NCBI GenBank assembly: GCA_965229005.1
Contig: CBDDIP010000002.1
Location: 1,984,001 to 2,048,000 of the forward strand
Length of the DNA stretch: 64,000 bases
Direction: 5' to 3'
Source of the DNA: CBDDIP01 sp965229005
GTDB taxonomy: Bacteria > Actinomycetota > Acidimicrobiia > Acidimicrobiales > Ilumatobacteraceae
Made by a program: the position numbers and the translations under genes. Shown here piece after piece: positions 49,768 through 58,271 of this stretch; within the stretch, counting starts at the first letter, position 1, and each line of letters starts with the position of its first letter. A model generated the notes under the pieces. It had not been told where the DNA came from, made no database searches, and saw only the letters and a program-made list of their open reading frames with translations.

Positions 49768-50933
49768 CAGTCGTACAACCGAGCCTTGGCCAGCCGCTCC
49801 ATGCACACCTCCGCACTCCACGGCAGCATCAGCGAACCCAGCCGTGAGTCGCGGTACATCCGCTCCAGCGGGAGGTGCTTGAGCATCGCCTGTCCGCCGC
49901 ACACGCGAATGGCGGTGCTGGCCACTTCGGCAGCGTGCTCCATCACCGTGATCGCCGCCGCCCACCCCAACGTCAGCTCCTCCTCCGACGGGTCGAGCGT
50001 CGCCGTGTCGATGGCGCGGTAGAGCATCGCTCGCGACTGCTGGTGTCGAAGCTGCATCTGTGCCCAGCCGACCTGCTTCATCGGGTGGTCACGCCGCGCG
50101 CCGGCAGCTTGACCGGGCAGCTCGCCGCGCAGGTAGGCGCGGGTGACGTCGAGCACCCCACCGGTGAGGCCGAGGTAGCTCGGGCACAGTGAGAGGAACA
50201 GCCACGGGTAGCGCTGCGCTGCCTGGTCGTAGGCGCCGGCGGGCAGCCACTCGTTGTCGGTGGGCACGAACACGTCCCGCATCAGCAGCGTGCGCGACAC
50301 CGTGCCGCGCATGCCGAGCGGGTCCCAGTCGTCGACGATCTCCACACCGTCGGCGTCGGCCGGCACGCCCAGCAGCCGGATGACGTCCTCGCCGGGTGAC
50401 TGGCAGATGACGTTGTAGAACGTTGCCGCGCCCGACAGCGAGGCGAAGATCTTTCGGCCGGTGACTCGCCAGCCACCGTCCACCGGCACCGCCTTCGTCG
50501 CCACGCCAGCGGTCGCGCCGGGAGCGAGACCTTCGCTGAACGGCTGGCTGTGGATGTCGCCGCGGTGGACGACGCCACGGAACATCGCCGCACGAACCTC
50601 CTCGTGGCGTTCGCGGTCGGCGGGGGAGAGGTCGAGCAGATCGGCGACTTCGCCGCACCACAGCATCGTCGCGTTGTGCATGTTGAAGGTCAGCGCGGTC
50701 GCGCCGCACCAGCGGCCGACCTCCTCGCTGACTCGGACGTAGTCGGCGTAGCTCGCTCCGAGCCCGCCGTACTTCTTCGGTACGCACACGGCCAGCAGCC
50801 CGGCGTCGCGGAAGTCGGCGAAGTTGTCGAAGGGGAAGCTGGCCTCGCGGTCGTGCACCACGGCGCGTTCCGCCATCGTCGGCCCGAGGGCGTGGACGCG
50901 TGCGACCAGTTCGTCGCGATCGACGTTCGTCAT
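49767..50933 (-). CDS. Acyl-CoA dehydrogenase family protein
   Basis: A 388-residue flavoprotein with the ACAD fold: N-terminal helices, the central sheet with GRKIFASLSGAATF, and C-terminal helices ending CGGQAMLKHLPLERMYRDSRL. The family removes hydrogens from acyl-CoA or, in some branches, oxygenates nitro- or aromatic compounds using reduced flavin; the branch is not certain. ATG 50931-50933 is chosen. It precedes the TetR gene with which it shares a transcript, and is divergent from the hydrolase and NicX-like genes. Confidence 0.88.
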   Translation of the reverse strand: MTNVDRDELVARVHALGPTMAERAVVHDREASFPFDNFADFRDAGLLAVCVPKKYGGLGASYADYVRVSEEVGRWCGATALTFNMHNATMLWCGEVADLLDLSPADRERHEEVRAAMFRGVVHRGDIHSQPFSEGLAPGATAGVATKAVPVDGGWRVTGRKIFASLSGAATFYNVICQSPGEDVIRLLGVPADADGVEIVDDWDPLGMRGTVSRTLLMRDVFVPTDNEWLPAGAYDQAAQRYPWLFLSLCPSYLGLTGGVLDVTRAYLRGELPGQAAGARRDHPMKQVGWAQMQLRHQQSRAMLYRAIDTATLDPSEEELTLGWAAAITVMEHAAEVASTAIRVCGGQAMLKHLPLERMYRDSRLGSLMLPWSAEVCMERLAKARLYD

Positions 50934-50959
50934 GGCATCAGTGTGCGAGCTGTCATCGG

Positions 50960-50982
50960 TGATGTCAACAGTGTTGACATCA
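50960..50982. promoter_or_regulatory. 23-bp palindromic operator in divergent promoter
   Basis: Ten-base arms TGATGTCAAC and GTTGACATCA are separated by AGT. It lies between the acyl-CoA dehydrogenase and hydrolase genes and is a good candidate site for the TetR regulator encoded at 49105. Confidence 0.75.
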
Positions 50983-51010
50983 GGGTCGTCGACGGTGATG
51001 ATGAGCACCG

Positions 51011-51817
51011 ATGCACGCGCCGCACGATGTCGAACGCGATGGTCTGGCGTGGCGCGAGGCGGGTGCGGGTGACGCGATCGTCCTCCTCCACGGCCTCGGT
51101 GGCAGCCGGATCTCGTGGGAGCCGCAACTCGTCGCCCTCTCGGCGCATCACCGTGTGGTCGCGTGGGACCTGCCCGGCTATGGCGAGTCAGCTCCACTCG
51201 ACGGCCCGGTCACGTTCGAGGCCCTTGCCGCTGCGGTCGGGCGGTTGCTCGACGCGATCGGGGTCGAGTCGGCGCACCTCGCCGGCATCTCCTTCGGCGG
51301 GATGATCGCCCAGTACGCCGCGGCGGCGATGCCGTCACGTGTCCGCACGCTGACCCTGCTGGCGACCAGTCCGAAGTTCGGCCTGGACGGCACCGATCCC
51401 GCCGCGTGGCGAGCAGCGAGGTTGGCACCGCTGGACGCTGGGCAGTCGCCCGCCGACTTCGCACCTGCCGTGCTGCGCTCGCTCGCCGGTCCGGGCATCA
51501 CCGATGAAGCGATGGGCGGCCAGGTCGCAGCGATGTCGCGCATCACCGCGGACGCGCTGCGAGGATCGATCGCCTGCCTCGTCACACACGACAGCAGGGG
51601 AGTCCTGCCGCGCATCACCGCGCCGACGCTGTGCCTGGCGGGCGAGCTCGACGAGGAGACGCCGTCCGCCTACCTGGCGGCCATCGCCGAGCTGATCCCG
51701 AACGCGCAGCTCGTCGTCGTGCCGGGTGCCGGCCACCTGTTGAACGTCGAGGCACCGCACGTCATCGACCGGCTGATGCTCGATCACGTCGAGCAGTGGC
51801 GCGAAGGTGGTGCCTGA
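51011..51817 (+). CDS. Alpha/beta hydrolase
   Basis: A 268-residue hydrolase. VLLHGLGGSRISWEPQ is the oxyanion segment, the nucleophile elbow is GISFGG, the acid lies in LAGELDEETP and the histidine in GAGHLLNVE. It resembles the C-N and C-C bond hydrolases of aromatic degradation, such as N-formylmaleamate deformylase. Its stop overlaps the start of the NicX-like gene (TGATG), supporting a shared pathway. Confidence 0.88.
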   Translation: MHAPHDVERDGLAWREAGAGDAIVLLHGLGGSRISWEPQLVALSAHHRVVAWDLPGYGESAPLDGPVTFEALAAAVGRLLDAIGVESAHLAGISFGGMIAQYAAAAMPSRVRTLTLLATSPKFGLDGTDPAAWRAARLAPLDAGQSPADFAPAVLRSLAGPGITDEAMGGQVAAMSRITADALRGSIACLVTHDSRGVLPRITAPTLCLAGELDEETPSAYLAAIAELIPNAQLVVVPGAGHLLNVEAPHVIDRLMLDHVEQWREGGA

Positions 51818-52878
51818 TGGGAACCGAGTGGCGCTACGTCGCAGCCTTCGCCGAGCACTTCGCCCGCTGTGGCCTGCACGAGGGTGAGACCGTCGCCCTG
51901 CTCAGCGAATCGCAGAGCCGACCGTCGCTCGTGGAGACGGCGCGCCTCGCCGCGCAATCACTCGGCGGACAGGTGGTCGACGTCATCGTGCCCACGCCGC
52001 CGTCGGCACACGTCGTGCCGATCCGCTCCACCGGCGCGTCGCAGGCACTGGCGGGCCATCCCGTCACGTTGGGCGCGCTGTGCGCCGCCGACCTCGTCAT
52101 CGATTGCACCGTCGAAGGTCTGCTCCACGCTCCCGAGCTCGGCGACATCCTCGGTGCCGGCACCCGCGTGCTGATGATCTCCAACGAGCACCCCGACGTG
52201 CTCGAGCGGCTGCGTTGGGACGACGACCTGCCGCGTCGCGTCGCCCTCGGGCACGAGTGGCTGCGTGCCGCGTCGACGATGCGCATCACGAGCGATGCCG
52301 GCAGCGACCTCACCGTGCAGCTCGCCGGCGCGTTCACGGCCGGATCCACCGGTGTCACCAACGGGCCGGGCAGCATCGCTCACTGGCCCGGCGGCTTGGT
52401 CCTGGCGTTTCCCTCCGAGCACTCGGTCAGCGGCACGCTGGTGCTCGCCGCCGGCGACCTCAACCTGACGTTCAACCGGATCATCGCCTCGCCGATCGCA
52501 CTGACGATCGCCGACGACCACATCGTCGCCATCGACGGCGAGGGCGTGGACATGGACCTGTTCTGCGACTACCTCGCCTCCTTCGGCGATCGGGAGAGCT
52601 ACGCCACCAGCCACGTCGGATGGGGCATGAACCCTGCGGCGCGCTGGGAGTCGATCGAGCTGTTCGACAAGCGCGAGACGTGGGGTACCGAGGCGCGTGC
52701 CTTTGCCGGCAACGTCCTCTACTCCACCGGCGCGAACGAGAACGCCGGTCGGTTCACCGCCGGTCACTTCGATCTGCCGATGCGTCACTGCACGCTGACG
52801 CTCGACGACCGCATCGTCGTTCGTCGCGGTGTGCTGACCGCAGAGTTGCAGCCGCCGTCGGCAGCAGCGCCTCAGTAG
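51817..52878 (+). CDS. NicX-like 2,5-dihydroxypyridine 5,6-dioxygenase / M29-fold protein
   Basis: A 353-residue protein of the fold shared by 2,5-dihydroxypyridine dioxygenase and aminopeptidase T. The N-terminal ARCGLHEGETVALLSES and C-terminal HVGWGMNPAARWE, with GNVLYSTGANENAGRFTAGHFDLPMRHCTLTLDD, match that group. The enzyme opens a dihydroxypyridine ring to N-formylmaleamate. Together with the coupled hydrolase this suggests degradation of a pyridine or related nitrogen heterocycle. Confidence 0.8.
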   Translation: MGTEWRYVAAFAEHFARCGLHEGETVALLSESQSRPSLVETARLAAQSLGGQVVDVIVPTPPSAHVVPIRSTGASQALAGHPVTLGALCAADLVIDCTVEGLLHAPELGDILGAGTRVLMISNEHPDVLERLRWDDDLPRRVALGHEWLRAASTMRITSDAGSDLTVQLAGAFTAGSTGVTNGPGSIAHWPGGLVLAFPSEHSVSGTLVLAAGDLNLTFNRIIASPIALTIADDHIVAIDGEGVDMDLFCDYLASFGDRESYATSHVGWGMNPAARWESIELFDKRETWGTEARAFAGNVLYSTGANENAGRFTAGHFDLPMRHCTLTLDDRIVVRRGVLTAELQPPSAAAPQ

Positions 52879-53663
52879 GCGGAAGCGCCGGCCCGCTCCG
52901 CACGGTCGGCCTCGGCCATCGCTGCGATCTCGTCGATCTCAGCAGTGTCGAAGCCCGCCATCTCGCGGAACTTGCGGGCGAGCTTGATCGACGCCTCGCG
53001 GTTCTCGCCGCGCAGGCCGCGGAAGTTGAACAGCCCGTCCACCGTGCGCTGGAACTCGAGGGCGCTTGCCTGTCGCTCCTTGTCGTCCTTGGTGACCTCA
53101 CGCAGCCAGGTGCTGCCCATCTTCACGTGGGTGACCTCGTCGGCGAGCATCCAGTCCTCGGCGAAGTAGAGCACCGGATCGCCCATCTCCGTGGCGAAGT
53201 CGCGCATCGTGGTGAACACGTCGATGGCCAGGCCCTCGAGCGCCCGGTTGACCCCGGCGAGGCGGAACACGGGATCGGGGTGGCAGGCCGCTTCGAACAG
53301 GGTGACCGACTCGCTGAACTCGCCCGGGTTGATGCCCATGTGGTCGCCGAGCAGCAGGCTGATCTCGACGTGGCGAGCCTCGTCCCAGCACTGGCGGGCC
53401 ATGTCGAGCTTCATCGCGAACGGGGTCTCGTCGGTGGTGTAGTCGAACGCCGTCCGACCGGCGCCCTCGAGCGCCTGGATCTCGCCGACGAAGATCCCGT
53501 GCATCTGCCGGCGTGCGTTGTCGGCCGCCGACGACGCCTCGGGATCGATGCGGCGATCGCCGCCCTGGTCGTTCGGCCGCTCGTCGTTGAACCGCTCGGC
53601 GGTGGTGATCCGGTGGAAACGATCGTCCCGGGCCAAGGCCCCCGGCGGCAACTGCGTGCGCAT
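52872..53663 (-). CDS. Ferritin-like diiron protein (DUF455-type)
   Basis: A 263-residue helical protein. Possible di-iron ligands are the Glu in FVGEIQALEG, the ExxH in CWDEARHVEIS and the ExxH in LADEVTHVKMG, in the order expected for a ferritin-like four-helix bundle. It may be an oxygenase or a peroxide-handling protein. The ATG at 53661-53663 is used. Its end overlaps the NicX-like gene by 7 bases (convergent). Confidence 0.82.
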   Translation of the reverse strand: MRTQLPPGALARDDRFHRITTAERFNDERPNDQGGDRRIDPEASSAADNARRQMHGIFVGEIQALEGAGRTAFDYTTDETPFAMKLDMARQCWDEARHVEISLLLGDHMGINPGEFSESVTLFEAACHPDPVFRLAGVNRALEGLAIDVFTTMRDFATEMGDPVLYFAEDWMLADEVTHVKMGSTWLREVTKDDKERQASALEFQRTVDGLFNFRGLRGENREASIKLARKFREMAGFDTAEIDEIAAMAEADRAERAGASAY

Positions 53664-53731
53664 GTGAAAACCGTACCCCGAACCGCCACCCCATGGTCGA
53701 CGCAGCCGCGCCCGATCGAGCGTCGTCCGCT

Positions 53732-53861
53732 GAGGTGAGAGGTGTGCGCCGCATGGCCGATCACCTCGCACCGGGATTCGCCGGATGGACAACGAGGTGA
53801 GAGGTGTGCGCCGCATGGCCGATCACCTCTCACCGGGATCCGCGGGATGGGCGGCGAGGTG
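53732..53861. repeat. Tandem 62-bp palindromic repeat
   Basis: Two full units (53732-53793 and 53794-53855) differ at about seven positions, and a third begins at 53856. Each unit contains an inverted repeat: GGTGAGAGGTG pairs with CACCTCTCACC (perfect in the second unit) around a centre containing GCATGG. It ends where the AbiEi-like gene stops. Confidence 0.85.
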
Positions 53862-54812
53862 TCAGGGCCGCACGCCCGGCCGCTCGAGCGCGTCGGCGCG
53901 GCGCCCTGCAGACATGGCAAGGGTGTCCATCGCGTTGTCGAAGCTGCGCTCGAGGGTGAGCCGGGCGACTCGGTGGATCTGCCAGTCGATGCCGTGGCAG
54001 GCGAGGTCGCGCTCGCGGTCGCGCGTGCCGCCGGCCTCGGTGAAGTGCTCGGGGTGCACGTCGACCTCGACACCCCAGCGCAGCGAGGTGATGCACGCGT
54101 CGAGTCGGATCGGCCCGAAGTCCGGCACGTCGAGCCAGCGCTGCGCCTCGACGTCGATGCCTCGCTGCCGGAGCGCGTCGAACACCCGGGACTCCCAATG
54201 CGACTCGGGCGCCTTGCCCTCCGGGATCCTGTCGAGGATGCCGAGGAACCGCCGCGCCCACGGCCGCCCCGGCGTCGCCAGCGGTTCGGCAACGCGCCTC
54301 AGGGTGGCCAGCGTGCACGTGCCCTCGTGACGCAGTTGGTCGATCACCGACCGCAGGTCCTCGTCCGACAGGTGACGGGCGAGATCGACCGCCGTCCGCG
54401 GTGGCGAGGTGACCACGATCCCGTCACTGCGCCGAACGATGTCGCTCGGCGCGATCGCCGCAGTCCGGTAGACCTGGATCCACGGCTCAGCGACCGGGTG
54501 GCTCCCTGGTGGACCGATCACGTAGACGATCCCGTCGCGTCCGACGCGCCGAAGACCCCAGAGGCGCCCACCCGTCGGTCCGGTGACGATCAGTCCGACA
54601 GGTCGCGCGCAGACGGCAACGCATCGAGAGAGCTCGTCGGCGGGGCTCGAAGCAACCCGGTAGCTGCCGTTGACGATCCGTTGGAGGAGGCCATCGGCGA
54701 CCAGTCGTTTGCGTTGGTGCAGCGTGATGCCGTAGCGAGCCAGGTCGCGTTCGGTGACGACGCCGGCATGGGTCTCGGCATGGGCGAGCATCGCCCGAAG
54801 GTCGAGTGACAT
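53862..54812 (-). CDS. AbiEi-type antitoxin / DUF559-like protein
   Basis: A 316-residue protein. An N-terminal winged helix, GVVTERDLARYGITLHQRKRLVADGLLQRIVNGSYRVA, fits the AbiEi antitoxin domain. The C-terminal half has DVPDFGPIRLDACI and GVEVDVHPEHFTEAGGTRDRERD, which looks like a DUF559/Vsr-type nuclease fold. Such solitary proteins are common in actinobacteria and their role is unknown. No partner AbiEii gene is nearby. Palindromic repeats stand on both sides. Confidence 0.8.
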   Translation of the reverse strand: MSLDLRAMLAHAETHAGVVTERDLARYGITLHQRKRLVADGLLQRIVNGSYRVASSPADELSRCVAVCARPVGLIVTGPTGGRLWGLRRVGRDGIVYVIGPPGSHPVAEPWIQVYRTAAIAPSDIVRRSDGIVVTSPPRTAVDLARHLSDEDLRSVIDQLRHEGTCTLATLRRVAEPLATPGRPWARRFLGILDRIPEGKAPESHWESRVFDALRQRGIDVEAQRWLDVPDFGPIRLDACITSLRWGVEVDVHPEHFTEAGGTRDRERDLACHGIDWQIHRVARLTLERSFDNAMDTLAMSAGRRADALERPGVRP

Positions 54813-54908
54813 GGGTTCCCCCGTGGTTGACGCAACAGGTGGGGGAAGCCGACCCGACGGTACGCCCGTTTGGCGTCGAGCCACCCCCATGGACCATTCC
54901 CGCCCGAG

Positions 54909-55014
54909 CCCGATGAGGTATGAGCGGCGCATGACCGCTCATACCTCATCGGGTCGGGGCGGTGCGCTGGCGCGATGAGAAACAGGCGGTCATGGACCGC
55001 TCATACCTCATCGG
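54909..55014. repeat. 19-bp hairpin and degenerate second copy
   Basis: CCCGATGAGGTATGAGCGG (54909-54927) pairs perfectly with 54935-54953 around the loop CGCATGA. A second, degraded hairpin follows: 54974-54989 and 54997-55014, in which the right arm is intact. It lies between the fucose synthase stop and the AbiEi-like gene. Confidence 0.85.
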
Positions 55015-55064
55015 TCGGGATCGAGCGGCGGGCGCGCCCGAGGTCAGTCGTGCGCGGCCGTGGG

Positions 55065-56039
55065 TCAGTCGGGGGCGCGTTCGGCTTCTTCGCGGTGGGC
55101 GAGGTACCAGTCGATGGTGGTGCGCAGGCCGTCCTCGAAGGGCATCGTCGCTCGCCAGCCGAGGAGCTGCTCGGCGCGGCTGGGGTCGACGCGGCGGCGG
55201 GGCTGGCCGTCGGGCTTCGTGGGGTCCCAGACGAGCTCGCCGTCGTAGCCGACCATCGTGGCGATCAACTCGACGGTCTCACGGATCGTCACCTCACGGT
55301 TCGTGCCGAGGTTGATCGGCTCGACGTGACCGGCGCTGTCGTCGTGGTGCTCGGCCGCCAGCACGATCGCCTCGGCTGCATCCTCGACGTACAGGTACTC
55401 GCGACTGGCGGTGCCGGTGCCCCAGACGTCCATCTTGTCCTCGCCGCGCTCACGGGCCTCGACGCACCGCTTGATCCGCGCCGGGATGACGTGGCTGACC
55501 GACGGGTGGAACTTGTCGCCGGGCCCGTACAGGTTGGTCGGGATCAGGTACGAGAAGCGCTGCCCGTACTGCTGCGCGTTGACCTGGGCGTGGATCAGGT
55601 GCGCCTTCTTGGCGATGCCGTACGGCGCGTTGGTCTCCTCCGGGTAGCCGTCCCACAGGCTCTCCTCGCGGAACGGCACCGGGGTGAACTTCGGGTACGA
55701 GCAGACCGTGCCGAGCAGCACCGTCTTGTCGATCGAGGGTGTCGCCCGCGCCGCCTCGATCACGTGCGTGCCCATCAACAGGTTCGCCAGGTACAGCCGG
55801 GCGGGCTCGGCCTGGTTGTAGCCGATGCCGCCGACGTCGGCGGCGAGGTGGATGACGTGCGACGGAGCGGCGTCGGCGAGCAACCGCTCGGCCACACCCG
55901 GCAGCGTCAGATCGAAGTCGGCGCTGCGCGGCACGACGACGTCGGCGCCGAGCGCGTGCAGCTTGGCGACCACCACTCGCCCGAGGAACCCGGACCCGCC
56001 GGTGACGACGACGCGACGGTCCTGCCAGAACGTACCCAT
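55065..56039 (-). CDS. fcl: GDP-L-fucose synthase family protein
   Basis: A 324-residue SDR epimerase/reductase. It converts GDP-4-keto-6-deoxymannose to GDP-L-fucose. The NADP motif GGSGFLGRVVV, the LGTVCSYPKF segment and the catalytic NAPYGIAKKAHLI, with Tyr and Lys, are typical. ATG 56037-56039 is used. The GDP-mannose dehydratase partner is not seen here. It is divergent from the glycosyltransferase genes, 27 bases between the starts. Confidence 0.9.
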   Translation of the reverse strand: MGTFWQDRRVVVTGGSGFLGRVVVAKLHALGADVVVPRSADFDLTLPGVAERLLADAAPSHVIHLAADVGGIGYNQAEPARLYLANLLMGTHVIEAARATPSIDKTVLLGTVCSYPKFTPVPFREESLWDGYPEETNAPYGIAKKAHLIHAQVNAQQYGQRFSYLIPTNLYGPGDKFHPSVSHVIPARIKRCVEARERGEDKMDVWGTGTASREYLYVEDAAEAIVLAAEHHDDSAGHVEPINLGTNREVTIRETVELIATMVGYDGELVWDPTKPDGQPRRRVDPSRAEQLLGWRATMPFEDGLRTTIDWYLAHREEAERAPD

Positions 56040-56066
56040 GACCCCGATGCTACGACTCGCCCGGCC

Positions 56067-57140
56067 ATGATGGAGGGCGTGCGGGTGGCCTACACGTTGG
56101 AGCAGTGCTGGCACCGCGTGCCCGGCGGCACCGCGGTGAGTGCGCTGCGCGTCGCCGAGGCGATGGGCTTCCACAGCGACGTGCGCCTCGTCGGTGTGGC
56201 CGGCCGACACCACCACCTCCCGGACGACCCGTGGATCCCGCCGATCCCGGTCGCCCACCTGCCGCTCTCCGGTCCGTTCCTGTACGAGGGGTGGCTGCGC
56301 CTCGGGCGCCCGAAGGTGGAGCGGGCAACCGGTCGCGTGGACATCACCCACAGCACGTCGATCATCCCGGCACCGAGCAACGGCAAGCTCGTCGTGACGG
56401 TGCACGACCTCGCGTTCCTGCACGAACCCGACCACTTCACGCGCCGCGGCGTGAGTGTGTTCCATCGCAGCCTCGAGCTGGTGAAGCGCAAGGCCGAGCT
56501 GGTGCTGTGCCCCAGCCAGGCAACGATGGACGACTGCGAGGCGGCCGGCATCGGCGCCGACCGGTTGCGCCTCGTCCCGTGGGGCGTGGAGACCGAGCGG
56601 GCCAGCGCCGACGAGGTCGCTCGCGTGCGATCGCTGTACCGATTGCCCGAGCGCTACCTGCTGTTCGTCGGCACCGTCGAACCGCGCAAGAACCTCGGCA
56701 ACCTCGCGCTGGCGATCGCCATGCTCGACGACCCGCTGCCACTCGTCGTCGTGGGGGCCGACGGCTGGGGCTCGACCGAGGACCTGGGGGAGGCGACGTT
56801 CCTCGGCTTCGTGCCGAGCGAGGACCTCAGCCCGCTCTACGCCGGCGCCGACACGTTCTGCTACCCGAGCGAACGCGAGGGCTACGGGCTTCCCGTGCTG
56901 GAGGCGATGGCGCAAGGCGTTCCCGTGGTCACCAGCCGGGGCACCGCCACCGAGGAGACGGCCGGCGGCGCAGCCGTGCTCGTCGACCCGATGGACCCCG
57001 CCGACATCGCCCGCGGCATCTCCGACGCGCTCGGGCGTCGAAGCGAGCTGTCCGCCAAGGGATTCGCCCGCGCCAAGCGCCGCAGCTGGGCCAACGCCGC
57101 CGCCCTGACGGCAGCCGCCTACCGCGAGATCGCCGGCTGA
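56067..57140 (+). CDS. Glycosyltransferase family 4 (group 1)
   Basis: A 357-residue GT-B enzyme. The nucleotide-sugar-binding half has LFVGTVEPRKNLGNLALAIAML, then FLGFVPSEDLSPLYAGADTFCYPSEREGYGLPVLEAMAQGVPVVTS, the classic EX7E region. Two adjacent ATG codons (56067 and 56070) and a GTG at 56079 are possible starts. It begins a run of three glycosyltransferases, 27 bases from the divergent fcl. Confidence 0.9.
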   Translation: MMEGVRVAYTLEQCWHRVPGGTAVSALRVAEAMGFHSDVRLVGVAGRHHHLPDDPWIPPIPVAHLPLSGPFLYEGWLRLGRPKVERATGRVDITHSTSIIPAPSNGKLVVTVHDLAFLHEPDHFTRRGVSVFHRSLELVKRKAELVLCPSQATMDDCEAAGIGADRLRLVPWGVETERASADEVARVRSLYRLPERYLLFVGTVEPRKNLGNLALAIAMLDDPLPLVVVGADGWGSTEDLGEATFLGFVPSEDLSPLYAGADTFCYPSEREGYGLPVLEAMAQGVPVVTSRGTATEETAGGAAVLVDPMDPADIARGISDALGRRSELSAKGFARAKRRSWANAAALTAAAYREIAG

Positions 57141-57143
57141 CCG

Positions 57144-58271
57144 ATGCCGCGCGAGCGCGACGGCAACGTTGCCGTGAACCTGCTCTGGTGCGTGCCCGGC
57201 AAGGTCGGTGGATCCGAGGAGTACCTCGTCCGTCAGCTGCTCGGCCTGCGCGAGGTCGCACCGCACTGGCAGCTCGAGCTGGACGTGCTGCCCGGCTTTG
57301 CCGAAGCGCACCCCGACCTCGCCGCGCAGTGCACCGTGATCGCCGCTCCGATCGACGGCGCCAGTCGCCCGCGGCGGATCTTCGCCGAGTCGACGTGGCT
57401 GCGGCGGCGAACCGCGTCGAGTGGGCTCGTCCACCACGGCGGTGGCACCGCGCCATGGCGCGCGCGGCGGCCGTACGTGCTGACGATCCACGACCTCCAG
57501 TACCGCGACCTGCCGCAGAACTTCTCCCGCGCGAAGCGCCTCTTCTTCGGCGCCGTGCTGCCTCGATCGGCGCAGCGCGCGGCGGCCATCGCCGTGCCCA
57601 CGGAGTTCGTTCGCGGCACCGTCGTCGCCGCGTTCGGTGTCGCGCCGGAGCGCGTGCACGTCGTGCCTCACGGCATCGAACCGACGCTCGTCGACGCTGA
57701 CGGCATCACGGCAGCCGATGAGCTGCGCCGCCGCTTCGCGCTCGGCGACGGCCCGCTGCTCGTCTACCCGGCCATCACCCACCCCCACAAGAACCACCGC
57801 TTCCTGCTGGCGCTGATGCGCACCCGCTGGACCGACCTCGATCTGCGGCTCGTGCTCATCGGCGGCGAGGGCGCGGCGGAGGCCGAGGTCGCTGCGTGCA
57901 CGGACCGGCGGGTCCGCCGCCTCGGCCGGGTCTCGGCGGCCGATCGCAACGGCCTCCTCGCCGCCGCCGCAGCGATGGTCTTCCCCAGTGAGTACGAAGG
58001 GTTCGGTGCGCCGTTGATCGAGGCCATGACGCTCGGTGTGCCCGTCGTGTGTGCCGATTCGACGTGCCTGCCGGAGGTCGCCGGCGATGCGGCGATCGTG
58101 CTCCCGCTCGACCTCGACGCCTGGGCCGACGTGCCCGCCCGAGCTGCCGCCGAACGCGACCGGCTGATCGCCGCCGGTCGCGTACGCGCCACCCAGTTCA
58201 CCAGCGCGGTGTCCGGCGCGGCACTCGACCGCGTCTACGACTCCGCGCTCACGAACGCGGGCGCTCGATGA
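57144..58271 (+). CDS. Glycosyltransferase family 4 (group 1)
   Basis: A 375-residue GT-B enzyme with LVYPAITHPHKNHRFLLALMR, VFPSEYEGFGAPLIEAMTLGVPVVCAD and a C-terminal PARA-like helix. It follows the preceding enzyme by 3 bases and overlaps the next by 4 (ATGA). It should add one sugar to the same glycan. Confidence 0.9.
   Translation: MPRERDGNVAVNLLWCVPGKVGGSEEYLVRQLLGLREVAPHWQLELDVLPGFAEAHPDLAAQCTVIAAPIDGASRPRRIFAESTWLRRRTASSGLVHHGGGTAPWRARRPYVLTIHDLQYRDLPQNFSRAKRLFFGAVLPRSAQRAAAIAVPTEFVRGTVVAAFGVAPERVHVVPHGIEPTLVDADGITAADELRRRFALGDGPLLVYPAITHPHKNHRFLLALMRTRWTDLDLRLVLIGGEGAAEAEVAACTDRRVRRLGRVSAADRNGLLAAAAAMVFPSEYEGFGAPLIEAMTLGVPVVCADSTCLPEVAGDAAIVLPLDLDAWADVPARAAAERDRLIAAGRVRATQFTSAVSGAALDRVYDSALTNAGAR

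Noticed and set aside
53735..54809. Possible CRISPR-like array from tandem repeats near 53.7-55.0 kb
   Set aside because: Only two 62-bp units with no spacers, and hairpin copies with different arms; no cas genes in the window.
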